From positions 1 to 51,076 of the forward strand of contig CAIYVX010000093.1 of assembly GCA_903929765.1 (NCBI GenBank): 51,076 bases of DNA. The letters are read 5' to 3'. The stretch's first letter is position 1. Every line of letters starts with the position of its first letter. Under the pieces are notes generated by a model. It had not been told where the DNA came from. It searched no databases and saw nothing but the letters and a program-made list of their open reading frames with translations. Source of the stretch: an uncultured Planctomycetia bacterium (GTDB lineage: Bacteria > Planctomycetota > Phycisphaerae > FEN-1346 > JAACEH01). The position numbers and the translations under genes were made by a program. Positions 19,489-26,856 of the stretch are shown in pieces.

Positions 19489-19968
19489 TTAAGGAGCCGG
19501 GGGTGACGCCGACGACGCCGGCGAGTTGCCAGACGGCTCGCCACCAGTATTCAGCAGCCGGTTCATCGCCGCGTCGTCCAGCGCGTCCAGCTTCGCGTTG
19601 GCGTGCTTCATCGCCTTCTCCTCGAAGGTCTTGAACTTCGCCAGAGCGCGGCCCAGCAACTTCCGCCTCTGGCTCGGGAAAAAATCCACCAGATCGTCCA
19701 GCAGCGCCGCCGTCGCCGCCTCGATGGCATCCCCGCCCATGGCCCGGCCGAACTGCTCGTCGGTGATGCCCTTGGCATCGGCTTCCGGCTTGACCACCGC
19801 GAACAGCACGTCACACAAGAGCACCGGGTCTTCCGACAGCTTCTCCAGGAGCGTCCCCTCGATCACGTCCATGAGGTTGACGCTGAGCAGCGAGCGGACC
19901 CGCTTCACGGCGTCAACCGTGATGGACAGAGACCAGGTGTTTCCCGCGTTATCCGTAAAGGTTTTCAT
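19489..19968 (-). CDS. Tail assembly chaperone (G-like), 159 aa
   Basis: The protein begins MKTFTDNAGNTWSLSITVDA and contains VKRVRSLLSVNLMDVIEG (about residues 22-39), then DVLFAVVKPEADAKGITDEQ, followed by helical segments and a Ser/Pro/Ala-rich end. The pattern of a short beta N-terminus and 'GITDEQFGRAM' helices is common to chaperones that come just before tape-measure genes. The run of five C in the last codons (positions 19499-19503 on the plus strand as G) is a plausible slippery region for a -1 shift into the next frame. Confidence 0.75.
   Translation of the reverse strand: MKTFTDNAGNTWSLSITVDAVKRVRSLLSVNLMDVIEGTLLEKLSEDPVLLCDVLFAVVKPEADAKGITDEQFGRAMGGDAIEAATAALLDDLVDFFPSQRRKLLGRALAKFKTFEEKAMKHANAKLDALDDAAMNRLLNTGGEPSGNSPASSASPPAP
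19492..19506 (-). promoter_or_regulatory. Possible -1 frameshift site between tail chaperone frames
   Basis: The zero frame reads TCA CCC CCG GCT CCT TAA. Slipping back one base within the five-C run gives CCC GGC TCC TTA ACG TTG, which enters the LTLREL frame of the downstream ORF with no stop. The site fits by position but is not a standard heptamer (the first base is A, not C). Confidence 0.4.
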
Positions 19969-19983
19969 CTTCGCTCTCCCGCG

Positions 19984-20256
19984 TTAAGTGATAGTCACAA
20001 TGCCCGTCGCGCCCGCGCCCGGATTGTAGGTGCCCAGCATGCCGGTCTGGTTGTCCCCGCCGCGCGGCCCAACCCACGTGGCCGCAGACACCACGGTCCC
20101 CATGGTGGGAGCTTGCTGAACAATCATCCAGCACCCCCAGTCCGACCACAGGTAATACCCCGCCGCCGCGTTATGCCAGTAGGGATGCGGGCCGGTTCCG
20201 TCGCCGGAGTCGAAAGAGCCGCCATAAGCAAAGGTGCCCGTCACATCAGGCGTCAC
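19984..20256 (-). CDS. Trp/Gly-rich domain, likely a frameshift extension of the tail tube protein
   Basis: Read alone it is a 90-aa protein from GTG 20256 with no clear ribosome site. The same frame is open back to the tail tube stop and joins it through a -1 shift at 20274-20280. The sequence (TPDVTGTFAYGGSFDSGDGT, YYLWSDWGCWMIV, then MLGTYNPGAGATGIVTIT) looks like a small beta-sandwich of the kind repeated in phage and bacterial surface proteins. Frameshift extensions that add an Ig-like or sugar-binding domain to tail tube proteins are known in siphoviruses. If so, a minority of tube subunits would carry this domain on the tail surface. Confidence 0.65.
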   Translation of the reverse strand: MTPDVTGTFAYGGSFDSGDGTGPHPYWHNAAAGYYLWSDWGCWMIVQQAPTMGTVVSAATWVGPRGGDNQTGMLGTYNPGAGATGIVTIT

Positions 20257-20270
20257 GGAGCCGGACGCGA

Positions 20271-20735
20271 CTAAGGGTTTGCAACCACCTTCCAGAACGG
20301 GGGCGTCGGCGAGAGCGTCGGTTTCAGCGTGACCTTGGCCGTCATCGCCGCTTCCAGCGGTTCCTCGCGTTCGAAGGCAAAGACGGCCATGTCCGCCACC
20401 AGGCCCTCGGAACCGTTGACGGTGATGTCGCCGTCCATGATGGCCACGCCGATGTAGCCGCCCGCCTGATACGCGGCCTTGAAGGCCTGAAGGGCCGCGT
20501 CGAGCGTATTCCAGATCATGTCAAACTCGACCGACACAGTTTCCAAGGTCGGCAGTTCCAGTTTCATCCGGCCGCTGCCGCGCGTGGTCACGTCGGCCCC
20601 GCCCATCTGGTCGCTGGACTTCAGGTTCTGGACGTTCGTCACCTCGGTCCACGTCGGCGTGGCCGCGATGCCCGCCGCGCAGAAATACAACTTGGCGTTT
20701 TTCCCGATCTTGGCCGGGATGACAGGGACAGTCAT
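20271..20735 (-). CDS. Major tail tube protein, 154 aa
   Basis: The start ATG 20735 (MTVPVIPAKIGKNAKLYF) is preferred over the in-frame TTG at 20741 because of the AAAGGA site. The protein has the tube features of an N-terminal beta region (PTWTEVTNVQNLK), a central helix (DAALQAFKAAYQAG), and beta strands after it, ending in VTLKPTLS. It is placed after the head-tail genes and before the chaperones, the standard location. Its last codons include AAACCCT just before TAG, a possible -1 slippery site that would append the next ORF. Confidence 0.8.
   Translation of the reverse strand: MTVPVIPAKIGKNAKLYFCAAGIAATPTWTEVTNVQNLKSSDQMGGADVTTRGSGRMKLELPTLETVSVEFDMIWNTLDAALQAFKAAYQAGGYIGVAIMDGDITVNGSEGLVADMAVFAFEREEPLEAAMTAKVTLKPTLSPTPPFWKVVANP
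20274..20280 (-). promoter_or_regulatory. Candidate -1 slippery heptamer (A AAC CCT) at the tail tube stop
   Basis: The zero frame is GCA AAC CCT TAG. The heptamer matches X XXY YYZ with X=A, Y=C, Z=T. After slipping, the tRNAs pair AAA and CCC and translation continues TTA GTC GCG into the 90-aa domain with no stop. CCC is a less common Y triplet than AAA or TTT, so efficiency may be low. Confidence 0.55.
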
Positions 20736-20754
20736 GGTCAAATCCTTTCCTTAA

Positions 20755-21402
20755 CTATGCCGACCGCACCGACGAGGCCCAGAGCCGCGGCAGTTCCGGT
20801 TGCACCTGGCGCAGGGCCGGCCCCATGAAAGGGCGTGCCCCCATGTAAACGACCTTGAACATCGGGCCGTAAAGTTCCTCGTTGATCCGGTTGGCCCGCT
20901 CGACCTGGGCGGAGGTGTTGAGCCGGGTGTAAATCACCTGGCCGCCGCGAATGTCGATCTCTCCGCCACCACCGACCCGCCGCCGGCGCCGTTGCTTATT
21001 CCGGATGCGCACCCGGCCGCCGAACTCCAGATTCTCCGGCGCGCCGGAACCGCGTGAAAACCCCACCGGCCCGATCACCACCGACTGCGCCGCCGGCTCA
21101 TAGGCGTAGAACAGGTTCTCTCTGATCCACGGGTGTGGCCTGATAGCCTTCGGCGGCTCGCCGGGCCGCGAGACGTTCGGGTCCGTCGCCTCTCTCTTCC
21201 GCAGGCCGGCGGCGATCTTACGTTCCTGCTCCTTGCGGCTGGTGACATACCGCATCGAGGTCTGGGCGATCCGCCGAATCCGCCGCCCGGCTTCCTGCAG
21301 CGCCCGCCGGGTCTGGCCGTCCATGAACTTTGTTACCCGGTCACGGTCGAAGAAGAGCTTCTTCACGTCGAACGAGAGTGAGATTGACGGCAAGACGGCC
21401 AC
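20755..21402 (-). CDS. HK97 gp10-like / minor head-tail protein, 215 aa
   Basis: It starts at GTG 21402, preceded by GAGGTG. The N-terminal helix (FDRDRVTKFMDGQTRRALQEAGRRIRR) matches the HK97 gp10 type, followed by a basic region and a conserved-looking VIGPVGFSRGSGAPENLEFG and a C-terminal ARPFMGPALRQVQPELPRLW. The APxNLEFG and 'RPFMxPAL' pair is characteristic of this family. Proteins of this kind complete the head-tail joint in siphoviruses. The gene lies between the tail terminator and tail tube genes, as expected. Confidence 0.85.
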   Translation of the reverse strand: MAVLPSISLSFDVKKLFFDRDRVTKFMDGQTRRALQEAGRRIRRIAQTSMRYVTSRKEQERKIAAGLRKREATDPNVSRPGEPPKAIRPHPWIRENLFYAYEPAAQSVVIGPVGFSRGSGAPENLEFGGRVRIRNKQRRRRRVGGGGEIDIRGGQVIYTRLNTSAQVERANRINEELYGPMFKVVYMGARPFMGPALRQVQPELPRLWASSVRSA

Positions 21403-21405
21403 AGG

Positions 21406-21834
21406 TCACCTCACCACCAGGAACGTGAGCATCAACACACTCGTGAACTGCCGGAACTCCTCCAGGTGCTGTGGCGAATAGACCGGATGGTTTTCCGTCT
21501 TGACCCACGAAACGTTCGGGCACGCCGAGAGCGGATTCAACCTGAAGAAATCAGCAATCTCCTCCACCAGGTCCATGAGCGGGTCGATGGCCGCGGCGTC
21601 CTCGCTTTCGAGGTGCTGTTGGACCGCCACATCGACCGACACGTCGTACTGCACGCCTGACCGGGTCACCGCGGCGATGACAACGGCCTTGGGCACCACG
21701 GTCACGTGCAGCGTGGACATTTCCGCGAGGTCGTACTGCGGCCGGTAACTGCGCACGGCCGTGAATTCCTTACTGAATGAGGCGTCATTCAGTTCGGCCA
21801 CGACCGCGTCGGCGATGTCTACGGTGATTGCCAT
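21406..21834 (-). CDS. Tail terminator-like protein, 142 aa
   Basis: The protein (MAITVDIADAVVAELNDASF) has a short N-terminal helix, a beta strand region (LHVTVVPKAVVIAAVTR), a helix (IDPLMDLVEEIADFFRL), and a C-terminal strand (SVLMLTFLVV). This alpha/beta layout, its length, and the position before the gp10-like and tube genes match tail terminator or gpU-like proteins. Homology is not obvious by eye, so the name rests on gene order and fold pattern. Its stop lies 4 bp from the GTG of the next gene. Confidence 0.65.
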   Translation of the reverse strand: MAITVDIADAVVAELNDASFSKEFTAVRSYRPQYDLAEMSTLHVTVVPKAVVIAAVTRSGVQYDVSVDVAVQQHLESEDAAAIDPLMDLVEEIADFFRLNPLSACPNVSWVKTENHPVYSPQHLEEFRQFTSVLMLTFLVVR

Positions 21835-21855
21835 CAGTTCCTCACTCGATACGGG

Positions 21856-22857
21856 TCACACCGTCGGCCGTTCGCCGCCGCCCAGAGACGAATCATCCTC
21901 GCTACGCGAGGCGAAATACTGCCGGATGGCGTCGCGCAGCCCGGGCTTCTCCGGTGTCAGCTGATAAATGCCCTGCCAATCGCGAAACAGGTCCGTGCGC
22001 GGGTCGAACTTGAATTGCCGCAGGATCTGCCAGCGGGTCGAATAGCCGCGCCGGGCTTTGCTCCCATGCCAGTAATGAATGGCGTGGTTGTTGAGGTAGG
22101 AGAAGTTCTTACGGATTACGGACGCCCGCTGTTGCCAGTGCAGAATGGCGTCGGCATAGCCTTCTCCGGGGTCTTTCGTCTCGGGGTGATTATTAGGCTG
22201 GCCCGACAGACCGTAGGCCATCCACGAGTCGCCGCTGCCCAGGATGCAGACGTCGAGCAAGCCGCCGACGGCATTGAAGGCGCTGCGGCGGAAGGCCCAC
22301 CCGCCGCCAGGGGCGCCGGCCCGGTAACTTCGCGGTGCCACGCCCGTCCGGGCAAAGTTGTAAGCGAAGCCGGGCCGCACGCCCAGGGGCTCGTTGGCGG
22401 GGCCGAGGTCCTGATAGGTGGAAAAGAGTTGCACGAAGTCAAAGTGCTGGAGCAGGTGAATCGTCTCCAGCGCCCAGTCGGGCCGCGTCATGCAGAAATC
22501 CCCGTCCAGGTAGGCCCCGTACTGCCAGTCCGCCGGGAAGCGGCTGATCACCTGGTTAAGGATGTTTTCCTTGTGCCACAGTTCCTGGGACGTCCGCCAC
22601 TGGCAGTCGAGCGGATGGCTGGCGTCGGTCACTTCGAACGGCCGGTCACCATAGGCCAACTCGCCGACGTGAAGCTGAACGTTGCCCGCCCCCGCCATGT
22701 ACCGGCGGAAGTCGTTAAACGTCCGGCGGCGCGTGGCCCAGCGCTTGGGGTTGGAGTAGGCCGCCGCGACGTGCAGCGTCTGGGCTTCCGACCACGGCCC
22801 CGAGGCATAGAAGGTGTCGGGGTGACGCAGAGCATGGTCTACGGTGACTGGTGTCAT
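21856..22857 (-). CDS. Glycosyltransferase (GT-A-like), 333 aa, inside the late operon
   Basis: The protein contains AAAYSNPKRWATRRRTFNDF (about residues 31-50), then EVTDASHPLDCQWR, ILNQVISRFPADWQYGAYLD followed by GDF (about 97-120). The 'YLDGDF' segment is the DxD-type metal/nucleotide-sugar site of GT-A enzymes. Downstream GAPGGGWAFRRSAFNAVGGL, then GSGDSWM, match the acceptor-side Gly-rich and 'GGxDxxM' regions of these enzymes. A glycosyltransferase between lysis-like and tail genes may modify virion proteins or alter host surface sugars during lysogeny (seroconversion); both are inference. The ATG at 22857 follows a GAGG site. Confidence 0.85.
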   Translation of the reverse strand: MTPVTVDHALRHPDTFYASGPWSEAQTLHVAAAYSNPKRWATRRRTFNDFRRYMAGAGNVQLHVGELAYGDRPFEVTDASHPLDCQWRTSQELWHKENILNQVISRFPADWQYGAYLDGDFCMTRPDWALETIHLLQHFDFVQLFSTYQDLGPANEPLGVRPGFAYNFARTGVAPRSYRAGAPGGGWAFRRSAFNAVGGLLDVCILGSGDSWMAYGLSGQPNNHPETKDPGEGYADAILHWQQRASVIRKNFSYLNNHAIHYWHGSKARRGYSTRWQILRQFKFDPRTDLFRDWQGIYQLTPEKPGLRDAIRQYFASRSEDDSSLGGGERPTV

Positions 22858-22889
22858 TGGACCCTCACGGGATAACGTTCGTCCGACCT

Positions 22890-23132
22890 TCAGCGCCCAC
22901 GGCGATGCGACTTTTTCTCTCCACCTTCATGCTTCGCTTCGCGCCTTGCTTTGCGCTCCCGCCGGTGGCGGTGATGCTCGTGCAGAATGCCGGCCAGGAT
23001 CGGCAGCAGAGCGGCCACCCATTCCGACGCGGGGCCGTTGGTGGCCAGGGCATTAGCGCCCAGGGCCGCTCCGCCGCCGAACGTCACCAGCCCGGCGAGA
23101 CTACGCAAGAGGATGGTTAACCAGGTCGGCAT
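22890..23132 (-). CDS. Small two-helix membrane protein, holin-like, 80 aa
   Basis: A strong AAGGAG precedes the ATG at 23132. The protein has two hydrophobic helices (WLTILLRSLAGLVTFGGGAA and WVAALLPILAGILHE) joined by a short turn, then a strongly basic, His/Arg/Lys-rich tail. This layout (small size, two TM helices, charged tail) is that of class II/III holins, which open the inner membrane at lysis. No endolysin is recognised next to it, and the following lipoprotein could be part of the same lysis set. The holin call is by structure only. Confidence 0.6.
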   Translation of the reverse strand: MPTWLTILLRSLAGLVTFGGGAALGANALATNGPASEWVAALLPILAGILHEHHRHRRERKARREAKHEGGEKKSHRRGR

Positions 23133-23141
23133 AGCTTCTCC

Positions 23142-23966
23142 TTAGGCCGCAGCCGCTGTGGGCGCTGCAGTAGTTACGGGGGTCACAGTCGCCGCCGTCG
23201 CCGCAGGCGTGGTCACGGTGGTAGCGGTCGGCACCGGCGGAGGCGTCTTGCCCTCCACGTCGTCCACGATCACAGTGCCCGTGGTCTTAATGGCGGCGCC
23301 GACCGCCTTGAAATCCGCCTCCACCGTGGCCAGTCCACCGCTGAAAATCTTCGGGAGGGCGCAGATCGCCTTCCAGAGCAGGCCGAACACGTACTTGACC
23401 CAGGCACCCACCGTGCCGCGGAACACGAGGCAGAGCACGAGCAGGATCAGGCCGCCGACGAGCAGAAGAATGCCAATCGCATCGAGCGTGTCCTCCGCGG
23501 CGATCTTCACGTCTGTCACGGCACCGTCCAACTTCTGGCCGAGCGTTTTCTTGTCCGGCACGGGCGGCGCGACTGGATGCTCCTTCTGCTGCACGACGGC
23601 CCCGCTGACGGTCCCGCTGGCGGTGTAGGTATAGGTCGTCGTGGCGTCGCGCCGCACCACCATGCTCCGCACGGCATTGGTGATTATGCCCTGCAACTGC
23701 GGCGTCAATTCCTGCGAGCCGATCGGTTTCCAGCCGCCGATGAGATCAAAGTAGCTCACGTCGATATCGACGGTCGGCCCGTTGGCGGTCACCGCCGGGG
23801 GCGTCGTCGTCCCGCCCGAAGGCGTGGCGGCCACCACCCCGGCCGGCACGGCGTTGGGGTTGTCGGGGTCCAGGGCCACCACCGGAATCTTCATGTGCAT
23901 CGCCGCCGTGTGGCACCCCGCCAGCACCACTGCCGCCACGATGAGAACCAGGAACATGCTTCGCAT
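23142..23966 (-). CDS. Lipoprotein with internal TM segment, 274 aa (spanin/lysis or surface candidate)
   Basis: The ATG at 23966 begins a lipoprotein signal MRSMFLVLIVAAVVLAGC with lipobox LAGC (Cys about residue 18). After a Pro/Thr-rich linker, a globular part (DIDVSYFDLIGGWKPIGSQE, then LQGIITNAVRSMVVRRDATT) is followed by a hydrophobic helix (IGILLLVGGLILLVLCLVF, about residues 165-183) and a long Thr/Ala/Pro-rich C-terminus. A lipoprotein plus a second TM helix in the same protein, next to a holin-like gene, resembles two-membrane-bridging proteins (spanins), but could equally be a superinfection-exclusion surface protein. Confidence 0.65.
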   Translation of the reverse strand: MRSMFLVLIVAAVVLAGCHTAAMHMKIPVVALDPDNPNAVPAGVVAATPSGGTTTPPAVTANGPTVDIDVSYFDLIGGWKPIGSQELTPQLQGIITNAVRSMVVRRDATTTYTYTASGTVSGAVVQQKEHPVAPPVPDKKTLGQKLDGAVTDVKIAAEDTLDAIGILLLVGGLILLVLCLVFRGTVGAWVKYVFGLLWKAICALPKIFSGGLATVEADFKAVGAAIKTTGTVIVDDVEGKTPPPVPTATTVTTPAATAATVTPVTTAAPTAAAA

Positions 23967-24046
23967 AATCTTTCCCTTTCCGTTAGACCAGCCGATAAAG
24001 TTCCGCACCATTACCTACACCGACGCCACCAGACTTTTCCGTCGTC

Positions 24047-24232
24047 TCAACTCCCGATGTTGATGACCAACTTGTTCGGCAGGGGCGGCAGATAGTTGTT
24101 GTTGGCGTCGAGGATGCCCGCCGTCTTGAGGGCCGCGATGTCGTCGGTGGACACCGTGGCGATTTTGGCGGCCAGCGCCGCCTGGGCCATGTACCAGTTG
24201 CGAGCTTGAAGCTGCGTTTGAGTCAGGATCAC
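24047..24232 (-). CDS. Unknown phage protein, 61 aa
   Basis: The true start is GTG 24232, placed 6 bp after AAGGAG; the longer open frame to 24331 reads through the upstream gene. The sequence VILTQTQLQARNWYMAQAAL then AAKIATVSTDDIAALKTAGI is a short helical protein ending in NLPPLPNKLVINIGS-like residues. No family is recognised. The ribosome site, tight packing and phage-like composition support it as real. It lies after the Cys-rich 421-aa gene in the late operon. Confidence 0.6.
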   Translation of the reverse strand: MILTQTQLQARNWYMAQAALAAKIATVSTDDIAALKTAGILDANNNYLPPLPNKLVINIGS

Positions 24233-24249
24233 GGGTTTCTCCTTTTTTC

Positions 24250-25515
24250 TCAGCCGTTGGAACCGATGAACTGCACGTTGACGCTGCCGCCGTAGGTCGG
24301 CGGAGCGTCGGACGTTACGGACGATATCCACTGCACCTTCAGGCCAATCGGAGTACGGCCGCCGGTGACGGCGATGGTCACGTCAGCCACGTCGCCGCTG
24401 CAGCCAAAGGGCGGATTGGCGAAGTCAACGGCGTTGGCCGTGTCGGGGCCGTCGGCGTAAACCCAGGTGGCCCGCAACCAGCCATAGCCAATGGCCATCC
24501 ACTGTCCGGTGTAGTCCATGTTGGTAATACCGCCGTTGCCGCCGTCGGACCAGATCACGGCTCCGGCGATAACATCGGGAACCGCGGTGTAGGCGTCAGC
24601 CAGATTGAACGTCAGGCTCGGCGGCTGGTCGGCGGGGTTGCCGCCCCCGACCGCCTGCATGGTGCAAATGCAGACTTCCTGGCCGACCAGGCCGTTGACG
24701 AAGTTCGTGGCGAAACCGGCGTTGTCACAGGGCTGCAAGATGCAGAACATCTGGGTGTGCCCGTTGCCGTCGGTCTGCGCCCACTGCACCCAGGAGATCA
24801 CGGCCGGACAGGGCTGCCCGCCCTGCGTCCCGGTCCAGAGGCCCGCCGTGCCGCAGACGGAAAAGCTGTTGTTGCCGAAGCCCAAGGGCATATCGCCAAT
24901 GTTGAACGTGCCGGGCTGGAGCGAGGTTATTTGATTCCAGAAGACCCAGCCGCCATTCTGCATGGCCGCAAGGACGGCGCCGTCCGTATCGTCGAAGGTG
25001 AGCACGACGTCGTAACCGGAACAGGCGTCCTGCGTGACGCTCTGGATCGAAGCCACATGCGCCTTGGCGACCACCACGTCCGTCGATGGCGTCGGGTTGC
25101 CGTCCCAGCCGGGCAGCCATTGGTTCTGGGTGGCGCTCAGTACCGTCGATAATCCGCCGGGGCAAATCGACATGGCCTTCTGCCCCGCAATTCCGGCGCT
25201 CTGCCCGGCGACATAGCCATCGTCGAAGTCCACCACTTTGCACAGCACCGCGCCCGTCGCGGCGTCCTGGGCCAGGTCTGCAGCACAGGCCGGTCGGCGA
25301 ACCGCCGGCACGCCCGGAGCCGTCGCGGCAACATCGGCGTCAACGACCGAGGTCTGGACCGTGCCGGTCACGGCATCGACCAGCAGGTCCACCCCGCTGA
25401 TATTGCGGTGGACCAGGTTGGTCGTGGCGCCCGCCTGCTTGGCGATCAGGAGCGCACCGGTGGCGGAGTCCTGAGCCACGTCCACCGAGCCGATAAACCT
25501 GCGCACAATACCCAC
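24250..25515 (-). CDS. Cysteine-rich virion-like protein with N-terminal repeats, 421 aa
   Basis: The N-terminal ~100 residues carry two imperfect copies of DVAQDSATGALLxxK/DLAQDAATGAVLCKV, roughly 85 residues apart. The body is beta-rich, with paired tryptophans and about 11 cysteines (for example FSVCGTAGLW, GQPCPAVISW, VCICTMQAVG). This resembles receptor-contact or head-decorating proteins. It lies just downstream of the RIT-interrupted gene in the late operon. No family is recognised. The cysteine count is unusual for a cytoplasmically assembled virion protein and may reflect disulfides or metal binding. Confidence 0.65.
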   Translation of the reverse strand: MGIVRRFIGSVDVAQDSATGALLIAKQAGATTNLVHRNISGVDLLVDAVTGTVQTSVVDADVAATAPGVPAVRRPACAADLAQDAATGAVLCKVVDFDDGYVAGQSAGIAGQKAMSICPGGLSTVLSATQNQWLPGWDGNPTPSTDVVVAKAHVASIQSVTQDACSGYDVVLTFDDTDGAVLAAMQNGGWVFWNQITSLQPGTFNIGDMPLGFGNNSFSVCGTAGLWTGTQGGQPCPAVISWVQWAQTDGNGHTQMFCILQPCDNAGFATNFVNGLVGQEVCICTMQAVGGGNPADQPPSLTFNLADAYTAVPDVIAGAVIWSDGGNGGITNMDYTGQWMAIGYGWLRATWVYADGPDTANAVDFANPPFGCSGDVADVTIAVTGGRTPIGLKVQWISSVTSDAPPTYGGSVNVQFIGSNG

Positions 25516-25538
25516 CGTGTTCGTCTCCCGTTACTGCG

Positions 25539-25720
25539 TCACCGACCTGCGCCCCAGATCGCCCGCCAGGCGGCGCTGGCCGCCAGGGTGATGGCCGCGC
25601 CGATAATCAGCCAGACGATGCGGCTCCGCAGCCGTTGCGCCCCTTCCAGCCGGTCCAGCCGCAGTTGAATGCCGGGCTTGCCGTTGCCGCGAATGGCCGT
25701 ATCGAGGGCGTCGAGCTTCT
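25539..25720 (-). pseudogene. Downstream half of a phage membrane-protein gene split by the RIT element
   Basis: Codons KKLDALDTAIRGNGKPGIQL and LRLDRLEGAQRLRSRIVWLI followed by a TM helix and AWRAIWGAGR form the C-terminal 60 residues of a short phage protein. The upstream 20 residues lie at 29233-29292, on the far side of the element. After the insertion, an ATG inside the element (25826) opens a hybrid 95-aa frame that fuses 35 element-encoded residues to these 60, so some protein could still be made. The NGKPG...LDRLE pattern is common in small phage membrane proteins between head and tail genes. Confidence 0.8.
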
Positions 25721-25751
25721 TGTGTAATGCGGAGTCCCGGATTATGCAGAG
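25719..25751. repeat. RIT left inverted repeat, 33 bp
   Basis: It matches the reverse complement of 29177-29209 at 32 of 33 positions. It begins in host sequence shared with the target (CTTGTG), then TAATGCGGAGTC and GGATTATGCAGAG. Confidence 0.92.
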
Positions 25752-25833
25752 CTGTTGCAGGTTGCATTGTGCAGGCCCTATTGGTGCTGGCTGTATTGGC
25801 ATGGACGTTGTCATTGTGCTCTGCATAATCCGG
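25737..25833. repeat. Subterminal inverted pair inside the RIT left end
   Basis: CCGGATTATGCAGAG (25737-25751) is repeated as its exact reverse complement at 25819-25833, with 67 bp between. The arms are perfect over 15 bp. Such paired motifs are typical of recombinase binding sites and could fold or be bridged by the three recombinases. Confidence 0.8.
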
Positions 25834-25854
25834 TGGCTCCTTATGAGTGTTTCT

Positions 25855-26856
25855 TTACAGCAATTGCAGGAACTTCAGCAGTTCGTCGTCAGGCCGGAAG
25901 CGGAAAGCGCCGCCGGACGGTGGCTGAAGCGTTTTTAGGGCCTTTTCTTTCAGTTCGAGGTCGGCGGTCACATAACGGTGCGTCGTTTCAATGCTTTCAT
26001 GGCCCAGCCACATAGCGATGACGGTGACATCCACGCCCGCCTGGAGAAGATGCATGGCATTCGTGTGGCGCAAGGTGTGCGGCGAGACTCGCTTGGCGCG
26101 GATCGACGGGCAGGTCTTTCCGGCCTTTCGAACCGCCTCACGCAGCCGTTTTTCGACTCCCGAACGCGTCATGGCCTGGCCACGGGCGTTGGCGAAGAGT
26201 GGCTGTTCCTGTCGGAGGTGGTTTGCTGCGATCCATTTGCGGAGCATTGTCACCGTGCGCTTCCACAGCGGCAGGGCGCGTTCCTTTCGCCCCTTGCCTC
26301 TAAAATGGAACACGCCGCTCGGCGTCAGTGTCACGTCCGACACGAGCGAGCCCGTGATCTCCGAGACGCGAACACCTGTGTTGTACATGATGGCAAAAAG
26401 AGCCCTGTCTCGCTTGCCGCTCCAAGTGTCGGCGTCCGGTGCTTCCAGGACAGCTTCCATCTCGTCGCGTGTGAGGAAGCCGAGCACTTTGCTGGTTGTC
26501 CGTTTGGAAGGTATTGCCAGCAGGCTGGTGAGGTCTCCAGCCAGCGTTGGCTCTTTCCTCTGCAGGTACATCGCGAACGCCCGAATCGCCGCCAGACGCA
26601 AGTTGCGCGTCGCGTTGCCGTTCTTGTGGGAGCGTTGCAGTTCGTTGAGGAAGCCCATGATGTTCTCCGCCGAGAAGTCACCGACGGTAACGCGGTTGGG
26701 AGCGATCCCATGCTTCTCTTGAAGGTGCCGCAACAGCAAGCACAAGGCGTCACGGTAGGAACGCACCGTGTGGAGGCTGCGTCCTTGCACCTGCGGCAAG
26801 TACTCCGTCAGGAAGTGCTTGAGATGACGTGCGATGTCGCATTGAGAGGTCGTCAT
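25855..26856 (-). CDS. ritC: Tyrosine recombinase, third gene of the RIT trio
   Basis: This 333-aa protein starts at ATG 26856, overlapping the previous stop (ATGA). The N-terminal SAM-like core-binding domain (HFLTEYLPQVQGRSLHTVRS) precedes the catalytic domain with R in NTGVRVSEI, K in FRGKGRKERALPL, HxxR in SPHTLRHTNAMHLL, H in MWLGHESIETT, and the nucleophile Y in THRYV. All six catalytic positions are visible. It resembles XerC/D-like recombinases. In RIT elements the three proteins are always encoded together in this order, suggesting a joint complex. It is the last gene before the left inverted repeat. Confidence 0.93.
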   Translation of the reverse strand: MTTSQCDIARHLKHFLTEYLPQVQGRSLHTVRSYRDALCLLLRHLQEKHGIAPNRVTVGDFSAENIMGFLNELQRSHKNGNATRNLRLAAIRAFAMYLQRKEPTLAGDLTSLLAIPSKRTTSKVLGFLTRDEMEAVLEAPDADTWSGKRDRALFAIMYNTGVRVSEITGSLVSDVTLTPSGVFHFRGKGRKERALPLWKRTVTMLRKWIAANHLRQEQPLFANARGQAMTRSGVEKRLREAVRKAGKTCPSIRAKRVSPHTLRHTNAMHLLQAGVDVTVIAMWLGHESIETTHRYVTADLELKEKALKTLQPPSGGAFRFRPDDELLKFLQLL

